Source: Lytechinus pictus (Eukaryota > Echinodermata > Echinoidea > Temnopleuroida > Toxopneustidae). From it: DNA of 64,000 nt. The position numbers were made by a program, and so were the translations under genes. The notes below the pieces were generated by a model, which ran no database searches, was not told the DNA's origin, and was given only the letters and a program-made list of their open reading frames with translations. This document shows positions 46,354 through 58,300 of this stretch, piece after piece (within the stretch, counting starts at the first letter, position 1; each line of letters begins with the position of its first letter). Where the stretch lies: NCBI RefSeq assembly GCF_037042905.1, contig NW_026974140.1, positions 17,100,001-17,164,000 on the forward strand. The letters run 5' to 3'.

Positions 46354-46712
46354 AATAATAATAATAATAATCCGTTTTTTATATAGCGCTTAATACATCG
46401 GAACGACGTGTCTAAGCGCTTTACAGATATATTATTACCCCGGTCATCGGATTCAATCAGTCATTCCCGCACACAATGTGTGCACATCCTCCACTCCCTG
46501 GGGAGTATTCCAGTCAGTCGCCGGTGAGGCGCACACAGTACTGGACAAGCTACAATGACTTTCACATCCTACCGGGTACCCATTTAGCACCTGGGTCGAG
46601 AGTGGCAAAGTGTGGATTAACGCCTTGCCAAAGGACGCCAGACCGCGGTGGGATTCGAACACACGACCCTCTGTTTACAAGGCGAGAGTCAGAACCACTA
46701 CACCACGGCTCC
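46354..46712 (-). mobile_element. tRNA-derived SINE (type 1), copy 1
   Basis: Read on the minus strand: tRNA-like head GGAGCCGTGGTGTAGTGG (A-box) and GGGTCGTGTGTTCGAATCCC (B-box), a body of about 200 bp, then a LINE-like tail AAGCGCTTAGACACGTCG and GCGCTATATAAAAAACGG ending in (TTA)n. The tail resembles those at 31229 and 38830. Full-length structure suggests a SINE mobilised by a LINE recognising that tail. Confidence 0.85.
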
Positions 46713-46719
46713 TCCACTA

Positions 46720-47690
46720 TTTTTCTAGCAATGTATTGTAAACCATGCTTTTTTTGTTTCTCAGTTAGGTCTACGTGTGCATTTAAGGCCTATTGTAGGC
46801 CCCTAATGCAATATTAACCCTTATCAAACTGGAAGGGGGTTAATTTGAGACCCCCCTCGAAAAATTTTGTCACTACGCCGTCGCGCGAAATTTTTTTACC
46901 ACATTGCTCGCTGACTTTTTACTTTCAAGTCTTGCCCATCATTTGAGACCAAATTTGGGATGTCCGGGTGCGCGATTTGAAATTACGCACCTTTTTGTAC
47001 GTGCATGTTGGACCGAAAATTGCTCAAAAACGTGATATCATGTACAAGGTCAATGCAAATTGTGTTTTTCAACCAAAAATCTTAAGTGTTTGATTATTTT
47101 CACTTTTGTTGGTTCAAATGGATTTATTTTATGCTATGTATGATCGCAAAAGGGTCCCCGACAAAGTTCATCGGAAAAAACAATAAAAAACAAAGGTTCG
47201 AAAAAACAAAGAAATACAAATTTAAAAAGCACAAAAATACATAAGAAATTATATTTTTTGCAATTTTTTTCATATATATTTGTTATAAATGTAAAAATTG
47301 ATACTCACCAAAAATTAGCATCCTAATAGCTAAATAAATTGAGTTAAAGGCAAAAACATATACAAAAAACAAATTTAGGGCAGATTTCATATGCTTATTT
47401 GCATAATTAATTAAAAAATATAAACAATTAATTTTTGTCATGTTAATTTCATGCAGTCTAAGTACATGAAATGCTGATACACTTAATTGCCTGTAAAATC
47501 AAACGCACACAAATATGCGGAATTCTACTACACAGTCGGCTTGCGTGAGTGGCTGTATAATAGAAACATAAAGTTCAACAAATCAGAATACACACTTTAA
47601 TATTTTGAAATCCAAAAAATATAAAGCAAATAGGCTAAAACCATGTAATATTACAGTTGTAAGTAGTTATAGTATAGTTCTTAATTGACC
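46720..47690. other. AT-rich interior of the 2.7-kb element
   Basis: No gene. The sequence 46820-47000 (GGGGGTTAATTTGAGACCCC, CGTCGCGCGAAATTT) looks repeat-like but I could not assign it. Confidence 0.4.
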
Positions 47691-48374
47691 ATGCAGTGTT
47701 CCAACACACCCCATACCATGTTCCAACTTACCCCATGTAAGTTGGAACGCTTGCGATGGTCTTGTTCAAGGTGGATTTTTTTTTCAGTAACCATCATAGA
47801 GTAAAAAATGTTAAGGGGTACATTTGAAGCCCTTAGATATATGCTCTACGCTGATATATTGATTGTTTCTCGAACAAAATCTACATGTACCGGTATTTGG
47901 ATTTTACAGCCATTTTTGTAAAAAAAATTCCAACTAACCCCAATCTCCCCTAAAGTTGTGTCCATTTCTTTGTTTCTGAACTCAAATAAATCTCAACAAG
48001 TTTAATGACTAGATCTATATTTTCACAATTTACAATATCAAATATTTTGATGAAAGATCAAAATATTTAGTTTCATATACCAGTATACAAAAAATGTGTT
48101 AAGGGCTTTTTGGCATATCGATAAATGGACGCATATTTCTGCCAAAAGGGCTGTAACTGAAAGATAATATACGCCAGACTTGCCAGAACTGAGAAGGGTG
48201 GTAACCGAAGCGTATTTACAGTTGTGCCCTTTTGGCATGAGGCATAACTGGCATGTATCTTCGTCAAAAGAGCCCTTGAAAACAGTGTGTGTGCACACAA
48301 TAGTCACAATAGTGACTTTTTGTTATAAAGAACTATAAAGAAGGCGCGATGAATATAAATATGCCAAAAGGTCT

Positions 48375-48731
48375 GTTAATAATAATAATCCGTTTTTTAT
48401 ATAGCGCTTAATACATCGGAACGACGTGTCTAAGCGCTTTACAGATATATTATTACCCCCGGTCATCGGATTCAATCAGTCATTCCCGCACACAATGTGT
48501 GCACATCCTCCACTCCCTGGGGAGTATTCCAGTCAGTCGCCGATGAGGCGCACACAGTACTGGACAAGCTACAATGACTTTCACATCCTACCGGGTACCC
48601 ATTTAGCACCTGGGTCGAGAGTGGCAAAGTGTGGATTAACGCCTTGCCAAAGGACGCCAGACCGCGGTGGGATTCGAACACACGACCCTCTGTTTACAAG
48701 GCGAGAGTCAGGACCACTACACCACGGCTCC
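48375..48731 (-). mobile_element. tRNA-derived SINE (type 1), copy 2
   Basis: Nearly identical to 46354-46712 over its whole length; I see only a handful of differences (for example GTCGCCGGTGAGG versus GTCGCCGATGAGG, AGTCAGAACC versus AGTCAGGACC). It interrupts a sequence whose flanks carry (CCC)TTTTGGCAT words on both sides (48105, 48226, 48361, 48950). Confidence 0.85.
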
Positions 48732-48734
48732 TCC

Positions 48735-50467
48735 ACACATTGTTGTAATGCATTATGTATGGTAATACCCTTGGGTAAATTGGCACTCTATTTAAGGTCC
48801 TTTTTGCAGACGGAAAAGCCGGGATACTTGTTTAGGGATGGAATTAATAAATATAATGCATTTTGACAAATAAAGGACATCATTTTAAAAAGCATGTCAA
48901 GATGTACATGATGATATATAACTCGAATCACCCCCAAATTGGGTATAGGCCCTTTTGGCATGACGCCGAAGATATTCAGGGGTTATGTAGACAGATAATA
49001 TACAAATTTACCAGGCTTAGAGTAAGTATCGCTGGGATTATTAATCGGAGGTTGGACTGGCATTACAATTTTTCTTGAGTGGCGAAGCCCCGAGAAAAGT
49101 AATTTTGCCAGTACAACCTAGGATGAATAATTCCCTCTATACTTTAAAACTAAAGGCCTGGTATATTTGTTTTATATCCTAAATAGATCTTGATAATCTA
49201 GTTCTTGTACTCGTAGTTCCTTTTTTAATCTGATCCAAATATAGATAACTCACTGCTCTGACTGACCTACTTCTCCTGAAGCCACGCGGAACGCGTATTC
49301 CTGCGCTGTCAATGATGGAATAGTGCACTATTCCATTATTGACATCACGGAATAGTAAAAAAATTTCAGTGGACATTTCATTTTCTACATCATCACATAA
49401 TACAATATGTTTGGTCTAGTCACATGATTATATTTAAACCAATCCAACCAATCAGCACACAGGATTTAATTTATGTAGGATATTAATAAGTCTATTTCTG
49501 TCAGGGATATGCTCCGCTGAAATTTTGTATGACTCCGCAGTATTATTAAAAACTCCTGTGAAACAGCTGATTTTTCAGTCTGAATACTTCATGTTTCATT
49601 TAATAAAATACAAAAGAAATAGTGAGTGAGTGATGTCATCACTACCCTAATTTGCATACAGACCGAGATGTGCATATAACTGTTTTGTGAAATTAAGAAA
49701 TTTGAAAGTGTCATAACTTCCTTATTTTACATCTGATTTCGATGAAATTTTCAGTCTTATGCTTACTAGATTTTTTTCTTTTTCTTTTTGTTGGGGTGGA
49801 CTTGCCCTTTAAGTGTGGTTGAAATACAATGTATTCACTTGTTAATAATTGATTACAATGGATGATCCCTTTATGACTCAATGACAATATTCCAACATTT
49901 ACACTTTTAATTGTTCTTTTGGAAACAGAATATCTTCAACAATTTTTGTAATTAAAATAAATCATCTTCTTTCTTCTCACCATAATAATTTGTTGATGTT
50001 CAAATTATTTCCCTATACATGTAGTTGAGATGTTAAGTGTTAATTTTTAATGAAAGATGAGGATTCAAAATAACAACTGTTCATCTTCTTGAATTTATAT
50101 TTGGCTGTTTCTACAAAATTTCTAAATGTTACACTTTGATGAATTTAAGTATCAGAGTTCATAAATTCAAGTTTCCACTTTCCATTACTCAAATATTTCT
50201 TCAAGTTTAAATGTTGCAGTTGGATGAGTTGACTTGATGCAATTAATAAATTGACACTTTTATGATTTTGCTATTTCTTTGATTCTTGCTATGTCTTCAA
50301 ATACATATGAAGATCTGACATTATCAATAAATTCTCATCAATTCTTATCTTTTAAAATTGTAAAATCTTTCTGGCATTTTAACTTTTCATCCATAGTGTA
50401 CATTCTCATTAGATGGTTGTCCATGGGGTTGATGAGTTTCACGAGGAGCATCAGGTTGTCGGACATC
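48735..50467. other. Non-coding stretch upstream of URAD
   Basis: No exon recognised. 49288-49345 contains an inverted pair GTCAATGATGGAATAGTG/CACTATTCCATTATTGAC. 49618-49813 is a partial family-5 MITE. Confidence 0.45.
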
Positions 50468-51042
50468 TGGGGCCCGTCTTACAAAGAGTGACGATTGATC
50501 CAATCACTAGCAAGTATGGAAAGCCAGGAAAGTCAATATATAAAATGCATGTTTGTTCAAAAAATTTTAATAGATATGATGTATATTCATAAATTCAATA
50601 ATTCATTGACTTCTTGACAATTTGGTGTGGTCTCCTTTGTTTACAAAGGACATTTTGCAAATTTCCTGTTGAAAAAATTGTGAAAAAATTGTGACACTGA
50701 TGGATTTCCATGGAGTTACGATTGATCGGATCAATCGTAACTCTTTAATTTGTATTAAAGACGGTGCCCATGGCCCCATCTTACAAAGAGTTATGATTGA
50801 TCCGATCAACTTCAAGTACATGTATATGGAAATCCAACAATGTCATATTTTTTTCTTTAGGAAATTTGCACAATGTCCTTTGAAAACAAAGAGAAGCATA
50901 CTGAATTGTCAAGAAAATAGTGGGTATGAAAAAACATATCTCAAAAATATTTTGAACAAACATGTATTTTAGATGTTGACTTTGCTGGCTTTCCATAGTT
51001 GTGGTTGATTGGATTAATCGCAACTCTTTGTAAGATGGGCCC
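50468..51042. mobile_element. MITE family 4, two copies head to head
   Basis: The first copy (50468 to about 50745) has the interior in reverse orientation relative to 40398; the second (about 50774-51042) has it forward. Between them is the junction AAGACGGTGCCCATGGCCCC. Each has the CTTACAAAGAGT...GATTGATC ends and the TTTGCACAATGTCCTTT or AAAGGACATTTTGCAAAT core. Confidence 0.7.
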
Positions 51043-51701
51043 TAGATGATTTCAACCCTGGGTCTGGTTAGGCTGATGCATCAGTGGTCAGAACTCATCA
51101 GAAGGGTTTTGGAGTGAATCTGCTTGACACTGGTCAGTTTTATCCTGGCTGCGTATGACATATTGTCCTGAAGATGATTCTGAGTGACTGAGATTGGTAG
51201 TCAGACTTGCCTAGCATAGTATGGTGTGGTTGGCTTACAGACTTTTCTGACCTTGACTGGTGTTCACTGTTCAGTAAAATCTCTCTGGCAGTGAACTGGC
51301 TGGATTCGCTTTGACCATGATGGTTGGTCAGATAAGTTAGGCTAGGAACAGACATTTGGCAACGTTTTCGCTCTTGAAACCTTGCTTGTTCTAAAGGGTT
51401 TTATTCTCCTTTAAGAAGTGCTAGCTCACAATGTCTGTTTAGTATATAAATATGCAAGCACTGAAAGTTCACAAATATCTCATAGACTACAGTACAAACT
51501 TGCATTTCAAGGACTTGCATAATGTGGTACCATATTGCAAGGTGTAATGCAGAAATGTGTGAAAATGTGTGCCTCACGTGCAATAAGCAATCCAATGCAT
51601 GCTTGTCTGTCACGATAATATGCAGTATAAAAAACATAATTGAAGTTGAAATCTACACTATTAATCATTGAATACTCTTTGTATTCCTTTCAAAATTGTA
51701 G

Positions 51702-51953
51702 ACCCAGATCCTTCACAAGCAATGGCAGAGAGATTGAGCTTGGAAGCAGTGAACCAGCAGGGATATGAGGAATTCATTGAGAATTTCAAGAACATTGTTG
51801 AGCATGGGATGTTAATAGCTGGAGCAGTGTGGTCATATCGACCCTTTCGCAACCTGGATCATCTTCACCAGTGCTTCTGTGATTTCATGGATTCATTGCC
51901 AGCGGCTGGTAAGGATAAAGATGATAAAGTGGATCTAAATGATGTGATCAGTC
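51702..51953 (+). CDS. URAD: URAD first coding exon
   Basis: Acceptor TTTCAAAATTGTAG lies just before 51702, so an exon upstream (5'UTR or a few more codons) is likely. Only 20 bases precede the ATG at 51722. Encodes residues 1-77: the N-terminal helices and AVWSYRPF. The insertion KDKDDKVDLND before the splice is longer than in human URAD. Confidence 0.85.
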
Positions 51954-53196
51954 GTACGTGTGCACGTGACTGGTCATTTATTTGGCATTTAGATTTACTA
52001 ATGACAAGTCATGGTTTGATATGAGGATAGTTTATCAAATATCAAGGATTCTAATCACTTTCTTATAAAACATTAACATTACTTTTACTAGTTACATTTG
52101 AAAAATTCCAAATGCGAAAACTGATCCGATTGTTAGAACTGTCCCAAAGGTACCTTGTGTTTATAACTGTTACTTATGACCTATATAGATGATGTGAATT
52201 ATTTGTATACCATTCATCTGTGGATGAAAATTTGTAAACAAAATGACATTTTATGGTCATGGTATGATTCGGTCTTGCTATATTCATCGATTAATTGCTT
52301 TTATTTCTGCATTCAATGTATCAGATATAAGTTCACGAGGTAATATGTACAAATGTATATAGCAAATTAATAATATACATGTAGTTGTACTTGTAGTATA
52401 AGCATTGGATCAATAATATATTTTTTTAATGTATTACTCATTAAACAAAATAACAGTTTTTAAAGAATGCAGGAGACCGCCATTACAAGCGATTATGCTT
52501 GATAATGATGGCGGCCTTGTGATATGGAGATCTGTAGTCAGTGGTGTTATGTGGTCTATTATCTGTTGCCTATTTGGCCTGTAAGTATCAAAGTAACACA
52601 GCAAATGAATAAAAGTATGATATTGTTTTAATAAATGATATGCATGTAGCTCAACTTTCTCTTCCCCCCCCCTTTTTTTTCTGATCACTGCAATCTTTTG
52701 TAAATATTAGGCCCTATGATTTGTCATTGATTTGTTTTATGAAATCTTTAGTAATCAACTTTGATGTACAGGATTTGTATGTTGATTTATTAATAAAAAC
52801 ATAAATCAAAAACTTTGTTTCTTTGTTTTACTAACAGGTAAGCAGTCAATATTGCGATGTCATCCTAACCTTGCTGGAAAGCTTGCGCGTCGAGGCCAAC
52901 TTACATCAGAATCAGAGCAAGAACAAGCTAGTGCAGGTCTGTCATCATTAACTGAAGAACAATTCAGCCAGATCAATAAGAACAATGCCATTTACCGTGA
53001 GAAGTTCTCTTTCCCGTTTGTGATATGCGCGAGGGAGAATAAGGTTGCTTCTATTCTTCAAGGACTGCAGACTCGTATTCAAAACTCAGAGGAACTTGAG
53101 CTTCAGACAGGAGTTGAAGAAGTAAAAAAGATTGTCTATTACAGACTCCTTGATAAGATTCAGGATGCTTCATCAACAAACCACCCTAAATTATGA
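51722..53196 (+). CDS. URAD: OHCU decarboxylase, two coding exons
   Basis: Decarboxylates 2-oxo-4-hydroxy-4-carboxy-5-ureidoimidazoline to (S)-allantoin, the last step of urate oxidation after uricase and HIU hydrolase, normally in peroxisomes. Exons 51702-51953 and 52838-53196 join phase 1 (C|GTACGT donor, CTAACAG acceptor) to recreate an Arg codon. From ATG 51722 the protein has 196 residues; an upstream 5' exon may extend it. Hallmarks: AGAVWSYRPF, the active-site block RCHPNLAGKLA with the catalytic His, ESEQEQASAGLSSLT with the conserved Glu, NNAIYREKFSFPFVICARE, and a C-terminal helix EVKKIVYYRLLDKI. The last residues HPKL resemble a PTS1 peroxisome signal (human URAD ends AKL). All key residues are present, so it is probably active. 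Confidence 0.93.
52838..53196 (+). CDS. URAD: URAD second coding exon (active site to stop)
   Basis: Begins GT (completing Arg) then KQSILRCHPNLAGK; ends TGA at 53194-53196. The visible open frame appears to begin at the TTG of SILRC, but the exon starts at 52838. Confidence 0.9.
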
Positions 53197-53199
53197 GGC

Positions 53200-54594
53200 C
53201 TTCAGGACCAGCGCCATTAGTTTCGTTATTCAATGATGTCAAAGAAATGGCATATTGTCATCATGACTGGGTCCTGTGACATAAAGCTTAGTAAATGATC
53301 ATGGAGCTGATGTCTACGAGTGATTCTTTTGATTATTGTGTATCATCAATCATAAAAAAATCATCCCCATGATCATTTACTAATTTGATGCTACTGGCAC
53401 AGGTTGTGGAGTTAAGGAGAAAGGGTTGTCATCTCCCTCATTGCAAAATTGATATTTTATAATGATAAGAAATATAATTTCTCGTTAAATAAGAAGACTT
53501 TGCAGCCACAGATATTCTATTTGAAGTAATCCACTGCAATAATTTTGGATTTTTTTTTGCATTTGAGTGTACGGAAGTGGTGGAGGGTGGGGGGGATGGC
53601 GGGGTTCACTAGATGAAACTTAAAGACACTGTCAGTATGGTCTAGATGTATGTCAGCAGGTCTAGGCTACCGGTGAAAAAATTAGTGAAAAATTTAGTGA
53701 TGGTGGCATATCATAGGAGTGCTCACTCATTTAGATTCAGATGCTGGATAGTTGAAGCAAGATGACTATCTCATTGCAAATCAGGATAAACCACTTGTGA
53801 TCTGTTTACATACTGATGTATTATTATTAGTATTCAATCTATCCATGATGATATGGACATTTCAAAGGAATCTGTATTTCAGAGATGCTTAATGTATTTT
53901 CTCTTTAAACTTATGATTTCTCTCAACATAGAATGACAGTATTACTCATTTTGATCATAGAAGACTTGCCTAATTTTAATCATTGTGCTGTTTTTAAATT
54001 ATGGTCCACACTTGATTGCAATTGTTTGTGCAAATTATCAGTCCTGTAATGTATCTCTCATGCTATTCGTTTTGTTTTTATTCTTCTTTTAGATTTTATT
54101 TTCATTGTTGGCTAAAGTAATTTGTTCACCATTTTGATATTGTCTCAATCAACATGAACTATGGAAAGCCTTTAATGTAAAATCCTTGTATGTAGATTGA
54201 TAATACTAGTGTGTCAATTATTGTAACTCCCATAGGAATTCAGCAGGACAGCCTTTTTTGCTGGCAAAATGCCAAGCTGGTATATAACCAATTACATTGG
54301 AAACATTTTATGCATAGGTTAATCGGGCATAGTGTCTGACCTCATAGACGACAGATATTACTCTCGGGTCTTTTTATCAAAGTGGAGACAATGGCAGAGT
54401 TGGGATTCGAACTCACATAGGCCTATATAGAGTATCCAAGTGTGACGTCACGATATCATGACAACGAACCTGCTGGTTCTAAATAGAGTCGCAGCTGACG
54501 ATTGTCTATACACAATTTGTATTTGCAAAAATGGTGATGTGCTATAGAAACACGCGCTATAGAGCAATATGAGCAAGTCGCAATACTTCTGGGT
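53200..54594. other. 3' flank of URAD with a SINE copy
   Basis: No further gene. A SINE (type 2) is at 54233-54418. A G-run at 53587-53604. Confidence 0.45.
54233..54418 (-). mobile_element. SINE type 2, head-truncated copy
   Basis: Matches 36090-36323 over GTAACTCCC...GCCAAGCTGGTATATAACC, CGACAGATATTACTCTCGGG and GGCAGAGTTGGGATTCGAAC. It stops after the B-box at ACTCACATAG, so the outer tRNA head is missing. Confidence 0.7.
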
Positions 54595-54751
54595 GGGTGT
54601 TTCATAAAGCTGTTCGTAAGTTAAGAATGACTGATGATCCTTTCTTGTGGTAAATGGTATGATAAATTGGCGATGGTTTAGCACATAAGAAAGGATCACC
54701 AGTCGAATAAAGTTGTTCCTGACTTATGAACAGCTTTATGAAATGGCCCCC
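54595..54751. mobile_element. MITE family 3, intact copy
   Basis: Ends GGGTGTTTCATAAAGCTG and CAGCTTTATGAAATGGCCCC. Its long inner arms GATGATCCTTTCTTGTG and CATAAGAAAGGATCACCAGT also pair, so the whole 157-bp element can fold on itself. Confidence 0.75.
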
Positions 54752-55105
54752 GAGTTCACTCGTTTAGAACCAGGCTGCCATGACACCATGGCAACTGACG
54801 TCTTCTTTTCTGTACTTCTCATAATTTTAGCATCAAGTTGACCATGTCACCATGGTCTAAGTTAAACCTGAGTTCAGAACATGGGTCATAAAATTGAAAA
54901 TGTATGTAAGTGACAGAAGGCAGGTCTTTCCTATTATTTCTTTCCAAATTAAAATTACACCCAACTGGTGCGTAATATTCATGTTTATCTCTGTGTGTGA
55001 TTGTAAAAAACATTAAAGTATTGAAATTAAATGCAAGTATTGAAGATTATCACGGGTTGTTCAAAACTGCATCATGTGACATGGTGTTATTCAGTCTATT
55101 ATTGC

Positions 55106-55316
55106 AGGGGCGGATCCAGGATTTTCCAAAAGGGGGGGGGGCTCATTTTCCCGATGAAAAAATTTGACAAGCCCCCCCAAAAATAAGGATCCTCACTTTC
55201 AAGGGGGGGTGCACACTTGTGTTCTAATGGCATTTTTACATTACAAATTTTAATTGTGCCTCTCCAAAGGGGGACATGAGCCGGCTGTGCCCCCCCCCCC
55301 CATGGATCTGCCAGTG
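55106..55316. mobile_element. Short repeat with GGCGGATCCAGG ends
   Basis: Left CAGGGGCGGATCCAGGATTT; right CATGGATCTGCCAGTGCTG, roughly inverse. It has G-runs (55130-55141, 55204-55210) and a C-run. Relative of the fragment at 35820. No matching target duplication seen. Confidence 0.5.
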
Positions 55317-55319
55317 CTG

Positions 55320-58300
55320 ACATCAAACTTTCTTAATTCAATCCATCCACTCTCCACTGTGTCGCTCAAGTAAATCCTTAAGTTATGCTCTGTCATTAAT
55401 GTAAAGATACCTTGCATAACATCAGAATTTATGTTTTAGTTGATATACTTCCAGAGATGATATTTAAAAAAAACACCTCAAAGAAATATATACATGTATA
55501 TTGGTAGTTGAATTAGTTATAATTTCTAAAATAGCAATAAGACTGTTAAATGATCTGCAAAATCAACAAATTATGTTTAAGTTAAATGTTTTTAGTATTA
55601 GAGTACATGTACATGTAGTTCTCAAGTGTAATTAAATCTCACTTGAAGATTCTTTTTTTAACCAGATTATCTCAAGCAATTGGTATTTTGAATAGACTAT
55701 AAATTGAAAGTAATTCTTCCATTGGAAATACATGTACAGCTAACTTTGCCTTTAAAGTCAAATCTGTTGGTATAGATTTACAAAAATCTGTTGACTTTAA
55801 AGAGGAATTTGACATCAAAGAGGTATATAACACATATTTTGCATAATATAAGACTACTGCAAGTTTACATATATAAATGCCACTCTAACACTCCATGGTT
55901 TCACCTCATTCATCATATTGTATGATTTGATGTATAGGGATATAAACTGAAAAGGTAATATTGTTATTTAGCAGAAGAGAGCAATCAGGGTGATAATTCT
56001 CGTTAGAGGTAATTTTGCCTTTTTTAAATATTTTGGTACCACTGAAATGTTAGACTTGGAAGTGTTATACAACACACTTTGCATGATCTCTAGGAAAATT
56101 GCTTTGAAATGAGAAAATATTTTAATACAAATATGAGGTTAAGTTATGCCTGCTTACCTGTATTTTTCATACTGATTTGTGTGTTTTATGAGTTTGATAT
56201 CTTTACAGATTCATATGTGGTACATGTGGTGTACATGTATATAGTTAAGAAGCTCTTTGCTCGCAGATCCTATTTTTTTTTATGTTTTAGATATGTGGTT
56301 GTAATTTTCATGAGTTAAATAGCATCTCTTAATTATCAGTTGTACGGTTCCTTATTGTGTATCTTGTGGAATCCTTGTAACAGGAAATAATACAATATCC
56401 AACATATTCTACTTTCAAAAGAAAATTAATTCAAATGTTTTTAGTTTCTATATTCATGCTTTGCATGTAAACCACCCCTATCCTTTTCTCAAGATGATAT
56501 TTAATTTACTAATGAGGGATGACAATTCCTTTCAATTTTTTCTTGTATAATTTTCATGTTTCAATTATAGGCAGTATGTAATCATGTATTTTGTGAGAAT
56601 CAAGGGTATGAATACAATTTTTTAAACAGAATATGAATTTGTATCGGATCTTTGTGATGTTTTTGAAGCATTTTCATGAGTGATGAGAAATTAATCAAAT
56701 CAAATTTATGAAGCTTGTACAAAATTGGAAAAACAATTTAAAAAGTTTTTTTTTAGATTTGGTTTCCAGAAAGGACAAATAGATATCACTTCACAACTTG
56801 CTTATTTGAAACTAAATTGACTCTTTTTTTTCTTCAAAACTTTAATTAACTCATTATACATGTATTTTTCTTTCATTGTGACATACCACATGTACATTGG
56901 TGCTCAAAAGTTAGTAAACCCCACCAGAAAATGAACATATTCAGTGTTCAAATTCTGTCACGTTTTAATTATTTAATTGTGAAGTCAGGTAATAAAATAT
57001 ATTTAATAAAGCTTGTTTCTTTGGGCTTGCCGGACATTGTAGTGTTGTTGTCTACATCTAGCTGCAATCGGCATGAAGAAGTGCATTTTGTATTGGGGTT
57101 AACTAACTTCACTAATGAAGAATGAAGATGAATATTACTTTCATCAATGGGGTTATCACCTACCAGTATACTTCATGAAAAAAATATTGATAGGGTAGTT
57201 TATATTCTGAATGCAGACCATCATGCTAACTATTTGGATGTTGGAAACGTTTATCCGTACATATTTATTACAACTATCCCTTATCTCTGAATTCCTTTCC
57301 ACTTTAAAGAGGAAGTCCTCTCCCAAATAAATTGATTTGAATAAAATGACAATACAAAAGCTCAACCGTTAAAAAAAATCTAAATTGGATGCAACATAAA
57401 ACAATTATGGCAGTGTAAGTTTCTCTTAATATCACCTAACATTGGAAACCTGATCAGTATGCATTTGAGAGAACCAACGATGTAAGCTAATCACTATATC
57501 TCTTATATTTCACTACAGGATATAATGTAGTTTTTTACCTCTTTATGAAATGTGAAACAAGGTTTGATTCCTAGATATGTAGCACTGCCATTAAAGCTAT
57601 GATTTGATGAAAGTCCCCTAATAGTCATATCTGCAAAAAATGAAATACTGTGTATTCATGTTATAAAAAAAATAGTGAGTGGGTGATATCATTGACTCTC
57701 ATTCCCATATAACTTGTGAAAATAAGTGAAATATTTTTAAATTCCCTCCCTTTCATATTTTACATCCAATTTTGATAAGATTTACAACATTATGCTTGTT
57801 TTTCTCTTTATTCAAATAAATGTTTTGTTGTGATGGACTTCTTAAGTTTAATAAAGCTCATTCAATGCACGTGAGTAAGAAATTATATATATTAATGCAT
57901 AATTTACAGTACATCTAGGCTTTATTTCATTGTTATCAATATATTATTGCATATACTGTATATATATCTTAACATATAATTTTATATTTTTACAAAAACA
58001 GCAGATTGTTGGAAAAAGATACTTTTAAAACAACAGTTATAGAGCCTACACTTTTACAACAAATCAAAGATTAGTACCAATTATACAATAACAATACAAG
58101 AATTAAGATGTTCAACCTTATACTGACATCTCAAACTTTCCAATAACTTAACACAAGAAACCAGGACATGTTTTATGGAGTGATAATAATAACAAGTGTG
58201 ATAATAATGGGCATTGTGTAATTGAAAAGACTGGTATCACTTTCGATCTGTACATTAGACACTAACAGTTTATATCCAGTGGCCAGTAAAGGCCTCAAAA

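Larger units (their letters stand above)
45217..47953. mobile_element. 2.7-kb inverted-repeat element with nested insertions
   Basis: Left end GATCAGGGTTAGTTGGAACG and right end TTCCAACTAACCCCAATC are inverse copies. The words GGGGTAAGTTGGAAC and GTTCCAACTTACCCC recur inside at 46229-46278 and 47698-47755. No conserved coding frame, so it looks non-autonomous. A second element (45562-46208) and a SINE (46354-46712) are nested in it. Confidence 0.6.

Noticed and set aside
46453..46662. Two matching 69-codon minus frames (also 48472-48681) as a duplicated gene
   Set aside because: They are frames of the SINE body, duplicated because the SINE is.
46641..46712. Functional tRNA gene (minus strand), and its twin at 48661-48731
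   Set aside because: The cloverleaf-like part is the head of a SINE whose full body and tail are present in both copies.
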